Positions 45,691-58,800 of a stretch of 64,000 bases of DNA are shown here, one piece after another. The translations under genes were made by a program, and so were the position numbers. A model generated the notes under the pieces. That model ran no database searches, was not told the DNA's origin, and saw only the letters and a program-made list of their open reading frames with translations. The stretch's first letter is position 1. Each line of letters opens with the position of its first letter. This DNA is from Bathymodiolus brooksi (lineage: Eukaryota > Mollusca > Bivalvia > Mytilida > Modiolidae): NCBI GenBank assembly GCA_963680875.1, contig OY804582.1, forward strand, positions 49,060,646 to 49,124,645, given 5' to 3'.

Positions 45691-46154
45691 AAATACCACA
45701 GATATGCTCTACTTTAATATCTAAGTTAACACTGTGTTGAATGTTAATTCTTTATTAGCTGTGAAGGTGAATGTATCTGCAAACACCAGTTATAAAATAT
45801 TCACACTATTTCCTTGTCACATTGTATTTGTGTCAGTCCATATTGAGATATACAACTTTGTAGACAGTTTCCATTCGTATTCAACTATAATAATATAGTT
45901 ACTATTGCACCATAGCCTATGCACCTTCACATACTTGAATAGTGGTAGAACCTATACAACAGATCACAGACGTATCAAACTAATAAAAAACAATAATTGA
46001 ATTTGGACATCTCAGACATCATTAAAGGTAAATTCAAATTATCGAAATACTTAAATAGATTTACACTATGCACTTTTCAAAAAAAGAATCTGATAAACAA
46101 ATATCAAAATAAATATATTTTAGATTTTAGTACCGTTTTGCATGCGGACGACAC

Positions 46155-46430
46155 TCTACTGACTTGGATCGTCATGGTCGTGATTGTATCGTAATTGGAA
46201 TTACAACTACCTATGCTATCGATGTCCATCACCACTAACGTGTTCGAATCCTGCTGAGGCGAAGTGCACTCGATATATCATTATGTGGTAACATTTGTCC
46301 GTGACTTACGGCATGTCAGTAATTTTCCCCGGGTACTCCGGTTTCCTCCACCAGTAAAACTGAAGGCAACGATATAGCTGACATATTGTTGAAACTGGGG
46401 TTAAACACCATAACCCTAAGCCTAACTCTC
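46155..46430 (+). mobile_element. tRNA-like SINE
   Basis: GTTCGAATCC at 46,242-46,251 is a good RNA polymerase III B-box. Downstream come 'gggtactccggtttcctcca' and 'tgttgaaactggggttaaac', words that I know as the conserved body of SINEs widespread in molluscs. The A-box side is degenerate ('tggatcgtcatgg' near 46,164 is a candidate), and the gap between boxes is longer than in a tRNA. A tail of simple repeats is not clear. It is a SINE and not a tRNA gene, because no cloverleaf can be drawn. Confidence 0.6.
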
Positions 46431-46683
46431 TATTGACTTGTTCTTCGGTGTCCTATTCACTCAACAAAATGGCAAAGAGATGAATGATTTTCTAAATTGA
46501 TATATTAACGATAACCATAAATACGGTACTAGGCTATCTAACAAACAGACCTCACTTAACTGAGGACACCAGCTAAATTTATTTAGAAAGATATTGGAAG
46601 ACGTGGTTTGAATAATCTTCACCAGGCGCGCTTGAATATTATAGAAAATTGTATATCTTTGAGAGTAAGCAAACTAAGTAGCT

Positions 46684-46840
46684 TAAATATACAATATTGG
46701 TGAATTGATGGTAAATATAGAATTTTTGTGGCGAGACTTAGAAACGGGGAAATGACGAGTTTTTAGCGAGTGTTTCCATCCGTTTTGTGCCGAGCCACAT
46801 AAATTATATATTTACCGTCAATACGCCAATATTGTATTTA
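46684..46840. mobile_element. inverted-repeat (MITE-like) element
   Basis: The left arm starts 'taaatatacaatattggtga' and faces a right arm ending 'cgccaatattgtattta'. The complementarity runs about 50 bp with a few mismatches. The loop is about 55 bp and GC-richer than its surroundings. No coding capacity. The paralogue at about 27,865 lacks it. Confidence 0.75.
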
Positions 46841-46930
46841 TCCTGCAAGAAAATTTGCCAAAAAAATGTTAATCAATTTAATAATAGAAAACAGATAACG
46901 GAAACCCCATTGGTACCTCAATAGTAGTTC

Positions 46931-47100
46931 CAGTAAAGGGCGTGGCTTAATAGCGTGAATAGGTTAATGTAGAAAGTGCTATTATGACAGGGGTGTGGCT
47001 TAGTAGCTTTATTAGGATAATGTGAAAAGTGTTATTATGACAGGGGTGTGGCTTAATAGCTTTATTAGGCCAATGTGAAAAGTGTTATTATGACACTGTC
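46931..47100. repeat. 52-53-bp tandem repeat, three units
   Basis: The word 'gtggct' recurs at 46,942, 46,994 and 47,047. Each unit holds 'gcgtggctta'/'ggtgtggctta', 'taggttaatgt' and 'agtgttattatgacag'. The array ends in the palindrome TTATGACACTGTCATAA. It lies within the same insertion as the inverted-repeat element. Confidence 0.88.
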
Positions 47101-49100
47101 ATAATAACGCACCAGTTTATTTCAACCCTTTTATTATGACAAAAAAATACCCAATTGTAGGATAAAACAAGTTAGCTAAAACTCCATCAAATCATCTATG
47201 TCTGAGGAAGACGAACTTAGTTTTAACAATCAATACCTACTAACTGTACATTACAATACTACTTACACCGTGTTAGTAATAGCCATCAACATGTAGAAGT
47301 CGCAATATATAATTTGATTTTAAATTGTTGGTACCACGATGGTGTTGATTGAACAGGAAAGTTAATGAGATATCATCATGCAAATTAAGGTTCATTTTCT
47401 TCAGGCATTAATATACATTTAAACTTATATATAAATGTCGCTGAAAGGAAGCTAAAAATGTGACCTTTAAGAGGAGTTGTCCTCTTTAGGCAGTGATTTG
47501 CTATATATATATATATATGTACCTTATGGTATGTAAGACTGTGCTAAAGTGGATGGATTCGGCTAACATTGTCGAGATATTGTAGATTTTTTTTTCAATA
47601 TTGGTTTCAGTTGTTTATATTCTGCCTCCTAATTTTTGTGGGACAAGTAGCACTGAAAATATCAATTATACAACAATTTTCCCAGCAATAATATAGTGAA
47701 TGCCACCTATAATGTCAGTTACAGATCGTTGTTAGAGACCGATGTTGCAGGTCGTGGTTACACGCCGATGTTACAGACCGCTGTGCTAATAGCGAGTTTT
47801 ATAGTAATTTGACCCATTTTTTGTGACAAGGTTAATATCTTTCACATAGTCGTAATTAATGGAAACATTATTCAAACTCTTTCTCAAACCAGTTCATATG
47901 ACAGAAAAAAACATCACAATTCGTACTTGCTATATTTTGCGCTAAATGACCAGTTCGCCCTCGTATAAAATGAGGATCTATCGCTGTATATATTCATCTG
48001 GGAAATCACGCACAATGTGTTTTGTAGCTTAAAATGCCAAAATTCCACGTAAGACTTGATACAATGTTAATGTGGAAAGTGTGTTTGTCGATTGGCGTTT
48101 GAATGCCTGCAAATATTTGTTTGCATAAATATTGCATACCTTTGTTAAATAACCAGTCTGCCTTTACTGACGAAAGCTGTGTTGATCAAATTGGGGAGCG
48201 AAATCAAATCCAATGATATGTGTATCACAGTTACCTGATATTGTTTGACCTCGAGGGAATATATGATTTTCATAAATTCGCACGCGATTGACAATAACAG
48301 TATGTATGTTTTAAAATTGTATTTACTAAATTTTCTTTTTAATGGATTTAAGATAATAATAACATTATTTTTTTAGATTACTCTATTATATTTTATGATA
48401 TTAATTAACAAGAATAAAACGTAAGCACATATATTTATTTATCTTTTATATTTGATATTGAATGAAAGGCACACTCGATTGGCGATATATAAATCAATAA
48501 ATCCATTTTAAAGTTGTAGTTGGATTACATGTCATATCATTTGTTTTTGCAACGATACTATTATTGTACCAGTTTGATATATTACTATTGAAACAAAAGA
48601 AGCTGCCTGTGTTAGACATAGCGCATTTCATTTTGCGCATCTCGGCCTTCACCCGAGTACTCAGGCTGAAAAGGAACCCTGCTATGTCCAATACGAGCCG
48701 CTTCTTTTGTTTCAAAAGTGCTGTATGATTTACTAACAGTTATTCACAGCCGGTGAAGTATATTAATAGGATATATGATGACTATTACACCACCATAGTT
48801 TGATATGGGACATCACATTCCAAATAAGCATCTGTGTTATTCCCTTATTTAGATGAAACATATAGGCTTACTACTACATCTAAAAGCTGCGGATCAGAAG
48901 ATAAATGATTTGTTCGATAAAATACTTTTCTGTAAGAAAAGCAGTAGTCCTGTCCATTCGTACTGAGCCCATGGTTCCCTGATGTTAAGTGAACATCATG
49001 ACTTTGAAAGTTGTACGATGGCCAGTACATCTTTGTTAACTGCTACGGGTCGTTTGTTTCACAAATGACCACATATATTTTCTGTTTGTCTTTCCGGAGC

Positions 49101-49539
49101 ACTTGAGTTCGTTCGTTGTTTTTTTTGCTTGTCTTAGTGGGGTTCGTGTTGTTCATGTTGTCAAATTATATCACGTCATTAGTTCCGTGTTATGATGTTA
49201 GGTACCTTTTCCGTGTAAAAAGGACGTTCGATTCGGCTCGACTCCAAATTCTATGGTAGGGTGTTCATTTTGATAATTATTTTATTGGTGGTGTGTTACA
49301 TATACTGGTGTCCAAAACCATTTGATGGTGTCCGAGTTTCTGTTCTTTTATCTCCATGTTTGCACTGATGTTGGTTCAGACTTGGAATGGGTGCCTTCAG
49401 CGTGGTTTAAGCACTTTCATTTATATACAGAAACAACTACTTGTTGCGTTGGCGTATACAAATAAAATGTAGGTCTATATGTTATAGACATTTACATATA
49501 TCTACTGATTCCTCGTCTACTTTAACAAGTACAGCTAAT
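49101..49539. other. dispersed 3' tail repeat, no gene
   Basis: 'ggggttcgtgttgttcatgt', 'agttccgtgttatgatgt' and 'actggtgtccaaaaccattt' recur near 28,690-28,810 and 52,370-52,560 in the same order, so this is a decayed dispersed repeat. Confidence 0.5.
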
Positions 49540-51680
49540 TAATAGTACTATATAAGTACTAATCTATGTATAATGATCTCATAAAGGTTATCCTAATTTG
49601 TGAAATCATTATTAATCGTGGGGTTCTTATTTTCGTGGATTCCATGGAATTCGTGGTGACAACATTACAACAACACCTCCATGCGGAATATATCTCTCAG
49701 TTAATCCGATATTCATGAGTCTGTGTTTCCTATTATGATTTACTTGATATCGGGTTATTACTGGCGAAGAAGCAGCTACTGCATCAATTGTTTCTAATGG
49801 CTAAGATGAAGTCATCTCTTGGAAAGTGTTACGGTCAGCACCATGACTTGGTTACGGAATAGCTGTGTTACAAATGACTACGAATATGTTATGTTTGTTG
49901 TTCATGACTTATCACTGGGTTTGTAGCAAGAGTAACACGACAGGTGCCATATATGGAACATGAACTGTTTACTCTTGTGAAGCACATGTGTTCACCTCTG
50001 GGTTTAGGTAGGGTTCCAGTTGCTCGCTCTTTGGTTTTCTGTGTAATGTTATTGTTTGTTCTTTTTCGTTTGGTTATTGCATCGTCTTTACTTCTTCGAT
50101 TTACGGAATCTAGTTACCCCCCTGGTATCTTCACACTTTTCCTACGTTGATATTCTTTCTTGTAATAGATGTTAAAGAGTTCTTGAATTTTCCACCCTTT
50201 TTAACGTATTTCTTTGAGCTCACATTATTGTTCGGACAGTTGATTATTCTTTTGTTCTTGTGTATATGAACATTAGGTTGTATCATTGTATGATTAGCAA
50301 CGTGCTTAAATATTGTTCAACGTTCGAGAATAGAACCCATGCTGTACTTTTGGAAAACTTCTGTCAAACAACCTGGCTACCGTGATTATACTACTAATCT
50401 ATATAATTAATACATAAATGACTCTTGACAATGTATGTTCAGAACTGACGAATACATGAACAACCAACAAGTAACTAACCGACTGCAAGTAATTACAAAT
50501 AAGACAGACCATAGGTGATAATTAGGAGAACATAAAATAACGAAATAAAATCAAGAATCGATAGGGCGTATGCCAATACATTTTTTTCGTTTTAATTGTG
50601 GTATTTGTTATCCAATTTGGCTTTGTAGCTATCAAACATGGAAAGAATATAAAATAAAAACGCTTTTGCATATGAAAATGTATTAAGTAAGAGAATACAT
50701 TCATATGCATCACGTTGATTATTTTGTTCTAATCTACAATTATAGTGTATGCTCCATTACGTAATATACGGAATATTGATTTATATATGTTCTTAATTTA
50801 ACTCATTCTCGAATAAGTGTTTGAGACGACAAATCACAGAAAAATCGAACATTACATGTAAAGTATGAAAACGCTGGCATTATTCTACTATGAATGTGAT
50901 TAATATTAACATCAACAGAGTACACAAAGGAGTAGGTCATTATTTTGCTATCAATGGTGTTAATATCAACAGATAACGTGAACGTCTGGAGAACCTGAGA
51001 TGACACAACGCTACTGGTAAAGATTCCGGTTACCACCTTGTATGCAAATCTGACGCAGACCAACTCGCACATTCCCACAGAGCTATCAGCCTCACTTAAC
51101 ATCGATAGTTCCTCTAATCAGGAAAGACAAAAGTCACTAATCTGCGAAATACGAGCTTGTCTATCACATACAAGGTATCGCACTCATAGTACCTAGCAGC
51201 ATAGTAGGCCTATTTTGCAACAATAAAGTCCTTACCATCACACAACACGTATTTCACCAAAAAAAGTTACACTAGTCCTAACTCACCATTACCATCAATG
51301 AGATGACTTTATAATGAGCAAAAGTCTTAGAAGTCGACACCATCCCCCTATAATTTCGTAGACATTCGCCGATGTATCACACCGTCGCACATATTGTATT
51401 ACCTAGAATACTTCAACTTCAATCCCACAACAAACGAATTCGCTCCGTCATTGAGAAGAGAAAATACGAGCGTTACACTCAAAGTTAATATTTGAACGCT
51501 AGTCCCAGGTCTTCTTGATGTATCTCAATTACAAGACACATTTTCTGACCTATGTCAAAGACATACCAGAAACAGCAACATCATCGAAGACAAAATTGCT
51601 TGTAGGTGATAGCCTGCTGTTTCGGTCCATCATAACTAGGTTGACAGCAACTTGTCCCACAAAGACCTAGTATCACTAGA
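49540..51680. repeat. dispersed block V, copy 2
   Basis: Matches 32,626-35,470, but lacks the 33,020-33,290 RT part. 49,790-49,915 retains a plus-strand RT end ('KMKSSLGKCYGQHHDLV'). It ends near 51,680. No intact gene. Confidence 0.75.
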
Positions 51681-53219
51681 AGATTGAGAAAACCAATATC
51701 AAATGAGCTATTTTATTTTAGAAAGATTGCTATATCACTTGACACACGCGCTCGATTTCTGATGGCTTGATTCCCAATTCAATTATAAGGCGTCAATATC
51801 GGTTATTTTTCACAATACCATTTGACACATGAACATAATCATTTGATTTTAATTGGCTATCCTGTCTATTCCCTCTGGTTTTGTTGCTCTCAAAGATTGA
51901 TGGATTATTTTTTATTTTTTTTATTTTCCGTACTCTATAAAGGTTAATCCAGAAACGTGTCGCGCGCTCTGAATTAGATATTTATATGTGTATTGGAAGC
52001 ATACGACAATATTGTATGTCGTAGACATAATTCCTTCATATAATGTTACAATTAGGTATTTTATTTATACATTTAGCAAAATCTGCTCCAGAGAGACATT
52101 TGTTTATCATAACCCCTTCGATTATTTTTTTTAATGACTTTACACGTGTCAGATTTGAAATGGTTAATTTGGTTAATTTGGTTAATAACTTCTCAATATG
52201 GATGAAAATAACTTTTTAGATCAGATCTCCGCATTCAGAATTGTTTGTATACACAAGATCTTTATAGTGCTATTAAACTCCAGTGCAAGTTTTGAACAAT
52301 TTAATAAAGCGTATCGCCAAAAATGAGTTCCTTAAAAACAGACGAAAATGACATTCCACCCTCGGTTTTTTGGTGGTGTCCGGGTTGCTAATTGGTATTG
52401 TTTTTTATGTAATGTCATTTTATGTGTCGGAGTTCCGTATTGTGATGTCAGCTACGATTTCCGTCTTAAATGTTCGGTTCAGCTTTACCCCTAGTTGCTT
52501 GTAGAAGAGATCACGTCTGATGTGTGTTGTGTTTGTTTTTGGATAGTGGTGTCCAACACATGTTGTGTTGTGTTTTTGCTTTGCTTGTCTTCGTCTTGTG
52601 TACCCTATGCTGGCAGTTTCTATGGAATGTCCATTTTTGATTACCTCGTCGGTATTTTGTAACGTTTGTATACACTTAGACACACGATGAAGTAAAAGAA
52701 CAGCTTTTGTATGGCTATTCTGCATATTTTGTTTCATAAGCAATCACGTTTGTCTCGCTTTTCTATTAATACTGTGTATTTAAAATGTGGCAATCTCTCT
52801 CGTTTATATACACAGCTGTTTCCATTTGTCTTACTATGTTCGTTGGTGAGTTATAATTACTTTTTTGTTTAAATATATTGTGCTTGTCATTTGAAACATT
52901 TTATTGTAATCAACCTGTATTATCTCCCTTTACATAGCTCATGTATGGTAGTCCATGTTTAACTGTAGACATTGCTCAAAAATCGTGTTTTATTTGTTTT
53001 ATATTTCTCATTTAATTAAAGGTTTGCAGATGAATAATGATGTTGCAATTATTTGCATGTCAAATGTTCAAACGTTAGATTTACTACAATATATGCATTG
53101 CCAGAAATATACACCCCCCCCCAAAAAAAACCATCCCCCATATTAATGATTAATGGTCTACAACTGCTACATATACTAATGATGTTCAATATTGGTCAGT
53201 TCATATTTTTTTAGCGTAA
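51681..53219. other. non-coding stretch with motif H6 and tail repeats
   Basis: 51,928-51,970 (plus strand) carries a diverged hammerhead-like motif ('aaggttaatccagaaacgtg', then GTC and GCGCGCTCT). The CTGATGA core is lost. 52,370-52,670 is a copy of the 49.1-kb dispersed repeat. A run of C then A at 53,111-53,128 is low complexity. No gene seen. Confidence 0.45.
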
Positions 53220-53730
53220 ATTTTACATTTTATCTGCCTATATCCTCATCATACCTATACAACAACACATTTGATATGGTCTGAGTTTCCATGTGTTATA
53301 CATGTAATACACCGATGTCATAATTATGTTTGATTACATGTATGTGTACACAACTCGTTTAATATTTCACTAGCACATTTATTTTTATTGATGTATTACC
53401 GTATATGAGTAACATATCTATGTTATTTACTGTGGTATTATTATTAGAATCGTTTTTATTTCATCTACACTGTATAATGTTTCCATTGTATAGAACATCA
53501 AAGCAGTAAAAGTTTAATATTATTGTTTTACATGTTTATTTATGAAAGTTTTAATCCATACCTAATTATTGACTCTTACTTAGTTCTTTTTTATTTAATT
53601 ATATAAACTTTATAATCACCTGTAAGGTAAGTATTATGTTCATCATAATACTTTTTTTAATTAAATATTATAATCACCTATAATGTAAGTACGTGTGTAT
53701 CTAATATGTTTACATCTTATGTTCTACGGT
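53220..53730. repeat. dispersed repeat, pair of 25.7-26.2 kb
   Basis: Diverged match to 25,690-26,170 in the same orientation. Non-coding. Confidence 0.6.
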
Positions 53731-56700
53731 ACTTGTGTAGATTATCTTGCATATCATGACTTACACAGTCTCTAACATCTACATTACTGACATACAACAT
53801 CCAGTGTATTATATAATAAATTGTCACATGTCATTTTATACGTGTTTTGATTGGTTTAAAAAGTTGAGGTTATTTTCATATGTACTGAATGTGAAAAATG
53901 ACGTCGTTCTCATCAGGCGATTTTCTTCAAATGAGGCACCTTTGGGGTTATTTAAATTTATTTCCGATTATTTGCCTTATTTTGAAAAAAAAATAGATGT
54001 TTCAATATCATATCAAAAAAAGTTTGAATTAAATTATAAGGATTGATCAAAATTATTTGTTCGGTTTTTTCGAAATAACCTCGCGGATTACACGGTGTGC
54101 ATACCCTGATTGATGTTATTTCTTCATGAACCGAACAATAATTGCAATCAATCTTTAATTGTACTATATATCATTTTGACATTGACATTATTATGAAATA
54201 TATTCTTTATCGCAAATTAATAATAATTGCACTATCTATTAATTATAAATTGCAATAATTAATATATCATGTCAATCCGGAACACTGACTACTGACTGGA
54301 TGATACCATCGATGACTAAAATTCCACAAGTAGATGTATCAACCTCTAGTCATTAGCAATATATGTATATTTTAATTCGTGTGCATGACGAGTTTCTTGT
54401 GGATACACTGAAAGCCCGAAAAATTTAAAGCTAATTAATTCAAGCATCGCTTTGAGCAAGATCTTGTTGGTTAAAAAGAAATACAAAATTGTTATCAAAA
54501 CTACATGTTATCTTCTTTAATCAGATTTAGTTGATATAGTAGACACTATGCTTTTCCTAACTGAAAAAAGTAAAGTTTATATTCTTCACTCATAGATATA
54601 ACTAAGGGAATTGATATCTGTGGTATGTAGATTTTGCTTTTCATTTTATTATAGTAGAGACGATATCATTGTCTTAAACTATATACTATTTGTTTTTTGA
54701 ATTTTTCCATCTCGGCTTTTTTTTGTCGTGAAACACTGATAACATTAACTATAGAAATACACAGCTAGTGCCGTAACTTAATATGGGTTATATGATAGTT
54801 AATAAACAAACATAGTTTGTTTAATGGTCTATTGTATTCCAAATGAAAACCTTTGTTATTGCAATAATGCAATTATAATATAAGTTTATGATCAGCTTGT
54901 TCTATTATTTAAACAAAAGACTAGTGCAATAATTTGACTTATTATATGCAACGAAAACTTTCAGTTAATAGTGTTTTTTTTGTGACTGACTATTGTAAAC
55001 ACCTGTCTTAAGGAAGTGCGATATACATATTAAAGGAGATGTGGGTACATTTGTTACGTCCAAGTATATAAATGAGCAACGCTACAACATATAATAACAT
55101 AGGATTACAATAACGACACAAGATTACCGGAATTTGACGTTGGAATTTAAATACTTACAGAATGCATTGACGTATCGAGGTAAATTCAAATGGAAATATA
55201 AAGGCGTCAGAGTAAACGTTCAGTGGTTGTAGGAAATTAACTCTAGCTAAACATCACAAGTAACAAATATGATGTATTAAGCATAATTTCGACATAAAGA
55301 GAAATGTGGAACAATTTGCTTATCTAAGATGGCGACATGGCGATATGGCGATATCTGCATTATCTGACCAAATATACATTTACCAATTACATACATGATA
55401 TAGTTTCCGGAACTGTAAATGATCCAATAAATCAAGCCAAATTAAATAACAAATAATGAAAACAATGAAATATTCCTAGGTGGCAAACCACTACTGCCCT
55501 TAAAAGTTCATGTAAACATGTCTGAAATGCACTAACATAATTGAATACACCACAATTTAACAATAGAAAGTGGTCGTAGCTTTCCTGGAGTCGATGTGGA
55601 TTTCTGAACTATGCGTAAAGTAATATTAAAACCTTCTAGTTCTAGCTTGTGCATTCAAGGTTTCCACATTGACTACAAAATAATTATGTGTATATCCTCT
55701 TACTTCTAAGAAAATGTATATAGTTAAATAGAACTAAGAAACGGGTATCTTCACTAACAATCAAAATTGGCGTCACATTTTGAAACCCCCCTCCCCCCAA
55801 AAAAACCAGAAATTGTGTATACAGTGTATGTGATATTTTACTAGAACATACCTCACCCTTTCATAAAATGTTTGTATGACATAACTCGCATGTCTATGTT
55901 TAACAGAATGCCTACCTATTCACATCTTTGTACGACGTGCTACGCCATATATCATCATTCATCCGAAAAATCAATGTCATGGACAATCGTAATATTTGAA
56001 CTATGAAATCGTCAAAAAGAGTACTTTGATACGTTTAAATTTATAAGTTGTCGAGAACTGTGCTCATATAAAAATATAATTCTTGTGACTGGTACTTTGG
56101 TTACTGATGATTCGTATTTGACGTTGAGTGGTTTCTATTCTAGCCTATTACACTGGGAAATACTGGTTCTTACATCGTCATAACTTCAACACTTTAGATG
56201 AAATATAAATTATAAAAATATATGAAAGCTCCGACTCACTATATACGATATCTAAAACACATTATCTCAAATACTCCGAAATCTGAACTCTCGATTACTG
56301 CTAGGAGTTCCTTTGTTTACATGCGTCATGGAAACTGAATTTGCATGATGCCAGATTTTGACCTGAGATAATAACCGACACTAGTTTGATTGCAGAGTAT
56401 GAAGTGGTGGACTGTAACTTTATGTCAGTATTACAATCATATCATAGACTAGGATTTCCCTTATTTCTTATCCCCTATCAGAAGACAAATATTCTCTCAT
56501 TCTTGAAAAAGTCATTCCTTCCATTTCTACTCACCGTTCCTGTATTTAATGAAATGTGTATTGCTGCTAGCACATAAGTTGAGTATTCTGAGAAAAAAAG
56601 AGAGTACAAGTAATGGCCTAATGCAATATGATGCTTAATGTACATTCGTAGTATTTACCCCTCCCACATTATCACTATCATTAAGCCATGCAAAATTTGG

Positions 56701-57243
56701 AAACTATACTTCTGCTTGTACTATGTATACTCTGGAAATTTTATGAAGTGAATAAAGCTATCAATGTTGATCAATTATCACTTACAAAACACGAAAACAA
56801 AAAAATAAAATCCAACGGACCCCGATACTAATACAATAATATTTACCTCCCTTTAATCGACGTTATTGTATTCAAAAACTTCAAGTATAATAGTCAAACA
56901 ACATTGTTTGCAAATCATGCATTTGGAATGTAATGATATTCAAATAATGTTTGTTTGGTTTTGTTTGCTTGCATTTGGAATATTCCTTCAATATTACAGT
57001 TCTTCGTATAGTACGTTTGACCTTTAAAAATGTTCAGAAAATAAAATAAAAAATCCAGTTTTTAAATCAACAATTTCTTTTTCTAGATGTATATTATTAT
57101 ATGATATATACAAACTCTGACAATCAATTTTAAAAAGTTTGGTTCATTATTGAAAAAGTTACCCATTAGGTCTATATGTTAATTATATTCTCTGAAGTGT
57201 ACAGTACCGTCTGGAATGGTTATGCATAGCAATAGAAACTTTA
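53731..57243. other. mostly unique AT-rich sequence, no gene recognised
   Basis: The longest stretch without satellite or identifiable element. A 99-residue frame at 53,747-54,046 (+) has no motif that I know. An inverted repeat lies at 54,057-54,138. The rest has stops in all frames. I see no splice-site-bounded exon that I could defend, although short exons cannot be excluded by eye. Confidence 0.45.
54057..54138. repeat. inverted repeat around 'ttgttcggtt'
   Basis: TTGTTCGGTTTTTTCGAAATAAC on the left faces GTTATTTCTTCATGAACCGAACAA on the right. The two pair over about 20 of 24 positions, with a loop of about 35 bp. It has the structure of a short fold-back element or transcribed hairpin. 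No coding capacity. Confidence 0.7.
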
Positions 57244-58800
57244 AACACAATGTTATATGTTAGAGGTAATAATGAATGCACACATTTGTTTAACTGATAA
57301 CTCTATTTACGCCATGTTATATGTCAGATTAGTATTTCAGATATAATGATGAATGTCCACATACACACATATGTTGCTGATAACACTACTTACCACATGG
57401 TGTATGTCAGACTAATGTTGTTATCAATATCATACTATAACATAGCATGTCAGTATAATTTACAAATGACGTCATATGCCATGTTGTATGTTAGATCAAT
57501 ATGTCTGATTTAATGATGAATATACACACATATGTTACTGATAACACTACCAACACAATGTTGTATGTCAGAGCACTTTGTCAAATTTCATGATGAATGT
57601 ACACATATGTGTTACTGATAACACTACTTACCACATGGTGTATGTCAGACTAATGTTGTTATGAATATTATACTATAGCATAACATGTCAGTATCATTCA
57701 CAAACGACGTTATATACCATGCTGTATGTCAGAACAATATGTCTGATTTAATGATGAATATATAAACATGTGCTACCGATAACACTACTTACACCATGTT
57801 GTATTTCAGATCAATATGTCAGATTTATTGATGAATGTACACACATGTGTTACTGATAACACTACTTACACCATGGTGTTTGTCGGATCAATATATCAGA
57901 TTTAATGATAAATGTACACACATATGTTACTGATTACACTACTTACACCATTTTCTATGTCAGATCACTATGTCTGATTTAATGATGAATATACACACAC
58001 ATGAGTTGCTGATAACACTACTTAAACCCTGGTGTATGTCGGATCAATATGTCAGATGTAATTATAAATGTACAAACATGTGCTACTGATAACACTTATT
58101 ACACCATGTTGTTACTTAGATCAGTATGTCTGATTTAATGATGAACATACACACATGTGTTACTTATAACACAATCTACACCATCTAACTAGCATCATGG
58201 TGTGGTGTATGTCAGATCACTATGTCTGTTTAATGATGAATGTACACACATGCGTTACTGATAACACTACTTTCACCATGTTGTGTGTCAGGTCAATATG
58301 TCATATTTAATGATGAATTTACACACAAATGTTACTGATAGCAATGCTTAAACCATGTTGTATGTTAGATCACTATGTCTGATTTGATGATGAATGTACA
58401 AACATATGTCACTGATAACTCTACTTACACCATGTTATATGCCATATCACGATGTCTGACTTAATGATGAATATATACACATATGTTACTGTTAACACTA
58501 TTTACACCATGTTGTATGTCATATCACTATGTCTGAATTAATGATGAATATACACACATGTGTTACTGATAACACTACGTATACCATGTTGCATGGCAGA
58601 TCTGTATGTCAGAATTAATGATGAATGTACTCACATGTGTTACTGTTAACACTACTTCAACCATGTTGTACGTCAGATCACTATGTCAGATTTAATGATG
58701 CATGTACACATATGTTTTACTGATAACACTACATACGCCATGTTGTATGCCAGATCACTGTGTCTGATTTAATGATGAATGTACGCACATGTGTTACTTT
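57244..58800. repeat. 77-bp satellite array S6 with higher-order repeat
   Basis: About twenty units, the longest array here. Between 57,400 and 57,730 a divergent unit ('ttgttatcaatatcatacta', 'acatagcatgtcagtataat') occurs twice about 238 bp apart, with two ordinary units between. This gives a three-unit higher-order repeat. The array ends at LINE-A copy 4's A-rich tail at about 58,797. Confidence 0.93.

Larger units (their letters stand above)
46500..49100. repeat. dispersed block U, copy 2
   Basis: Pairs with 27,480-28,680 as described there, interrupted by extra segments at 46,687-47,165 (inverted-repeat element and tandem repeat) and 47,480-48,570 (no counterpart; AT-rich, no gene recognised). 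48,940-49,090 contains a decayed YIDD-type RT end ('KLYDGQYIFVNCYG' in the plus-strand frame). Confidence 0.65.

Noticed and set aside
46242..46251. tRNA gene suggested by a perfect B-box
   Set aside because: No cloverleaf can be drawn around it, the box spacing is wrong, and a SINE body follows.
52420..52743. 107-residue minus-strand frame
   Set aside because: It lies on the dispersed 3' tail repeat seen at 28.7 and 49.1 kb, where the frame is closed. No motif.
53747..54046. 99-residue plus-strand frame as a host exon
   Set aside because: No recognisable domain, no conservation evidence in the window, and ordinary AT-rich composition. It is left as unassigned, not called a gene.
54380..54402. 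Seventh hammerhead-like motif
   Set aside because: Only 'catgacgagtttctt' resembles the others. The CTGATGA side and the pairing partner are absent.
57244..58800. CRISPR array
   Set aside because: The regular spacing is that of a tandem satellite. There are no unique spacers between short repeats, the genome is clearly animal, and no cas genes are present.
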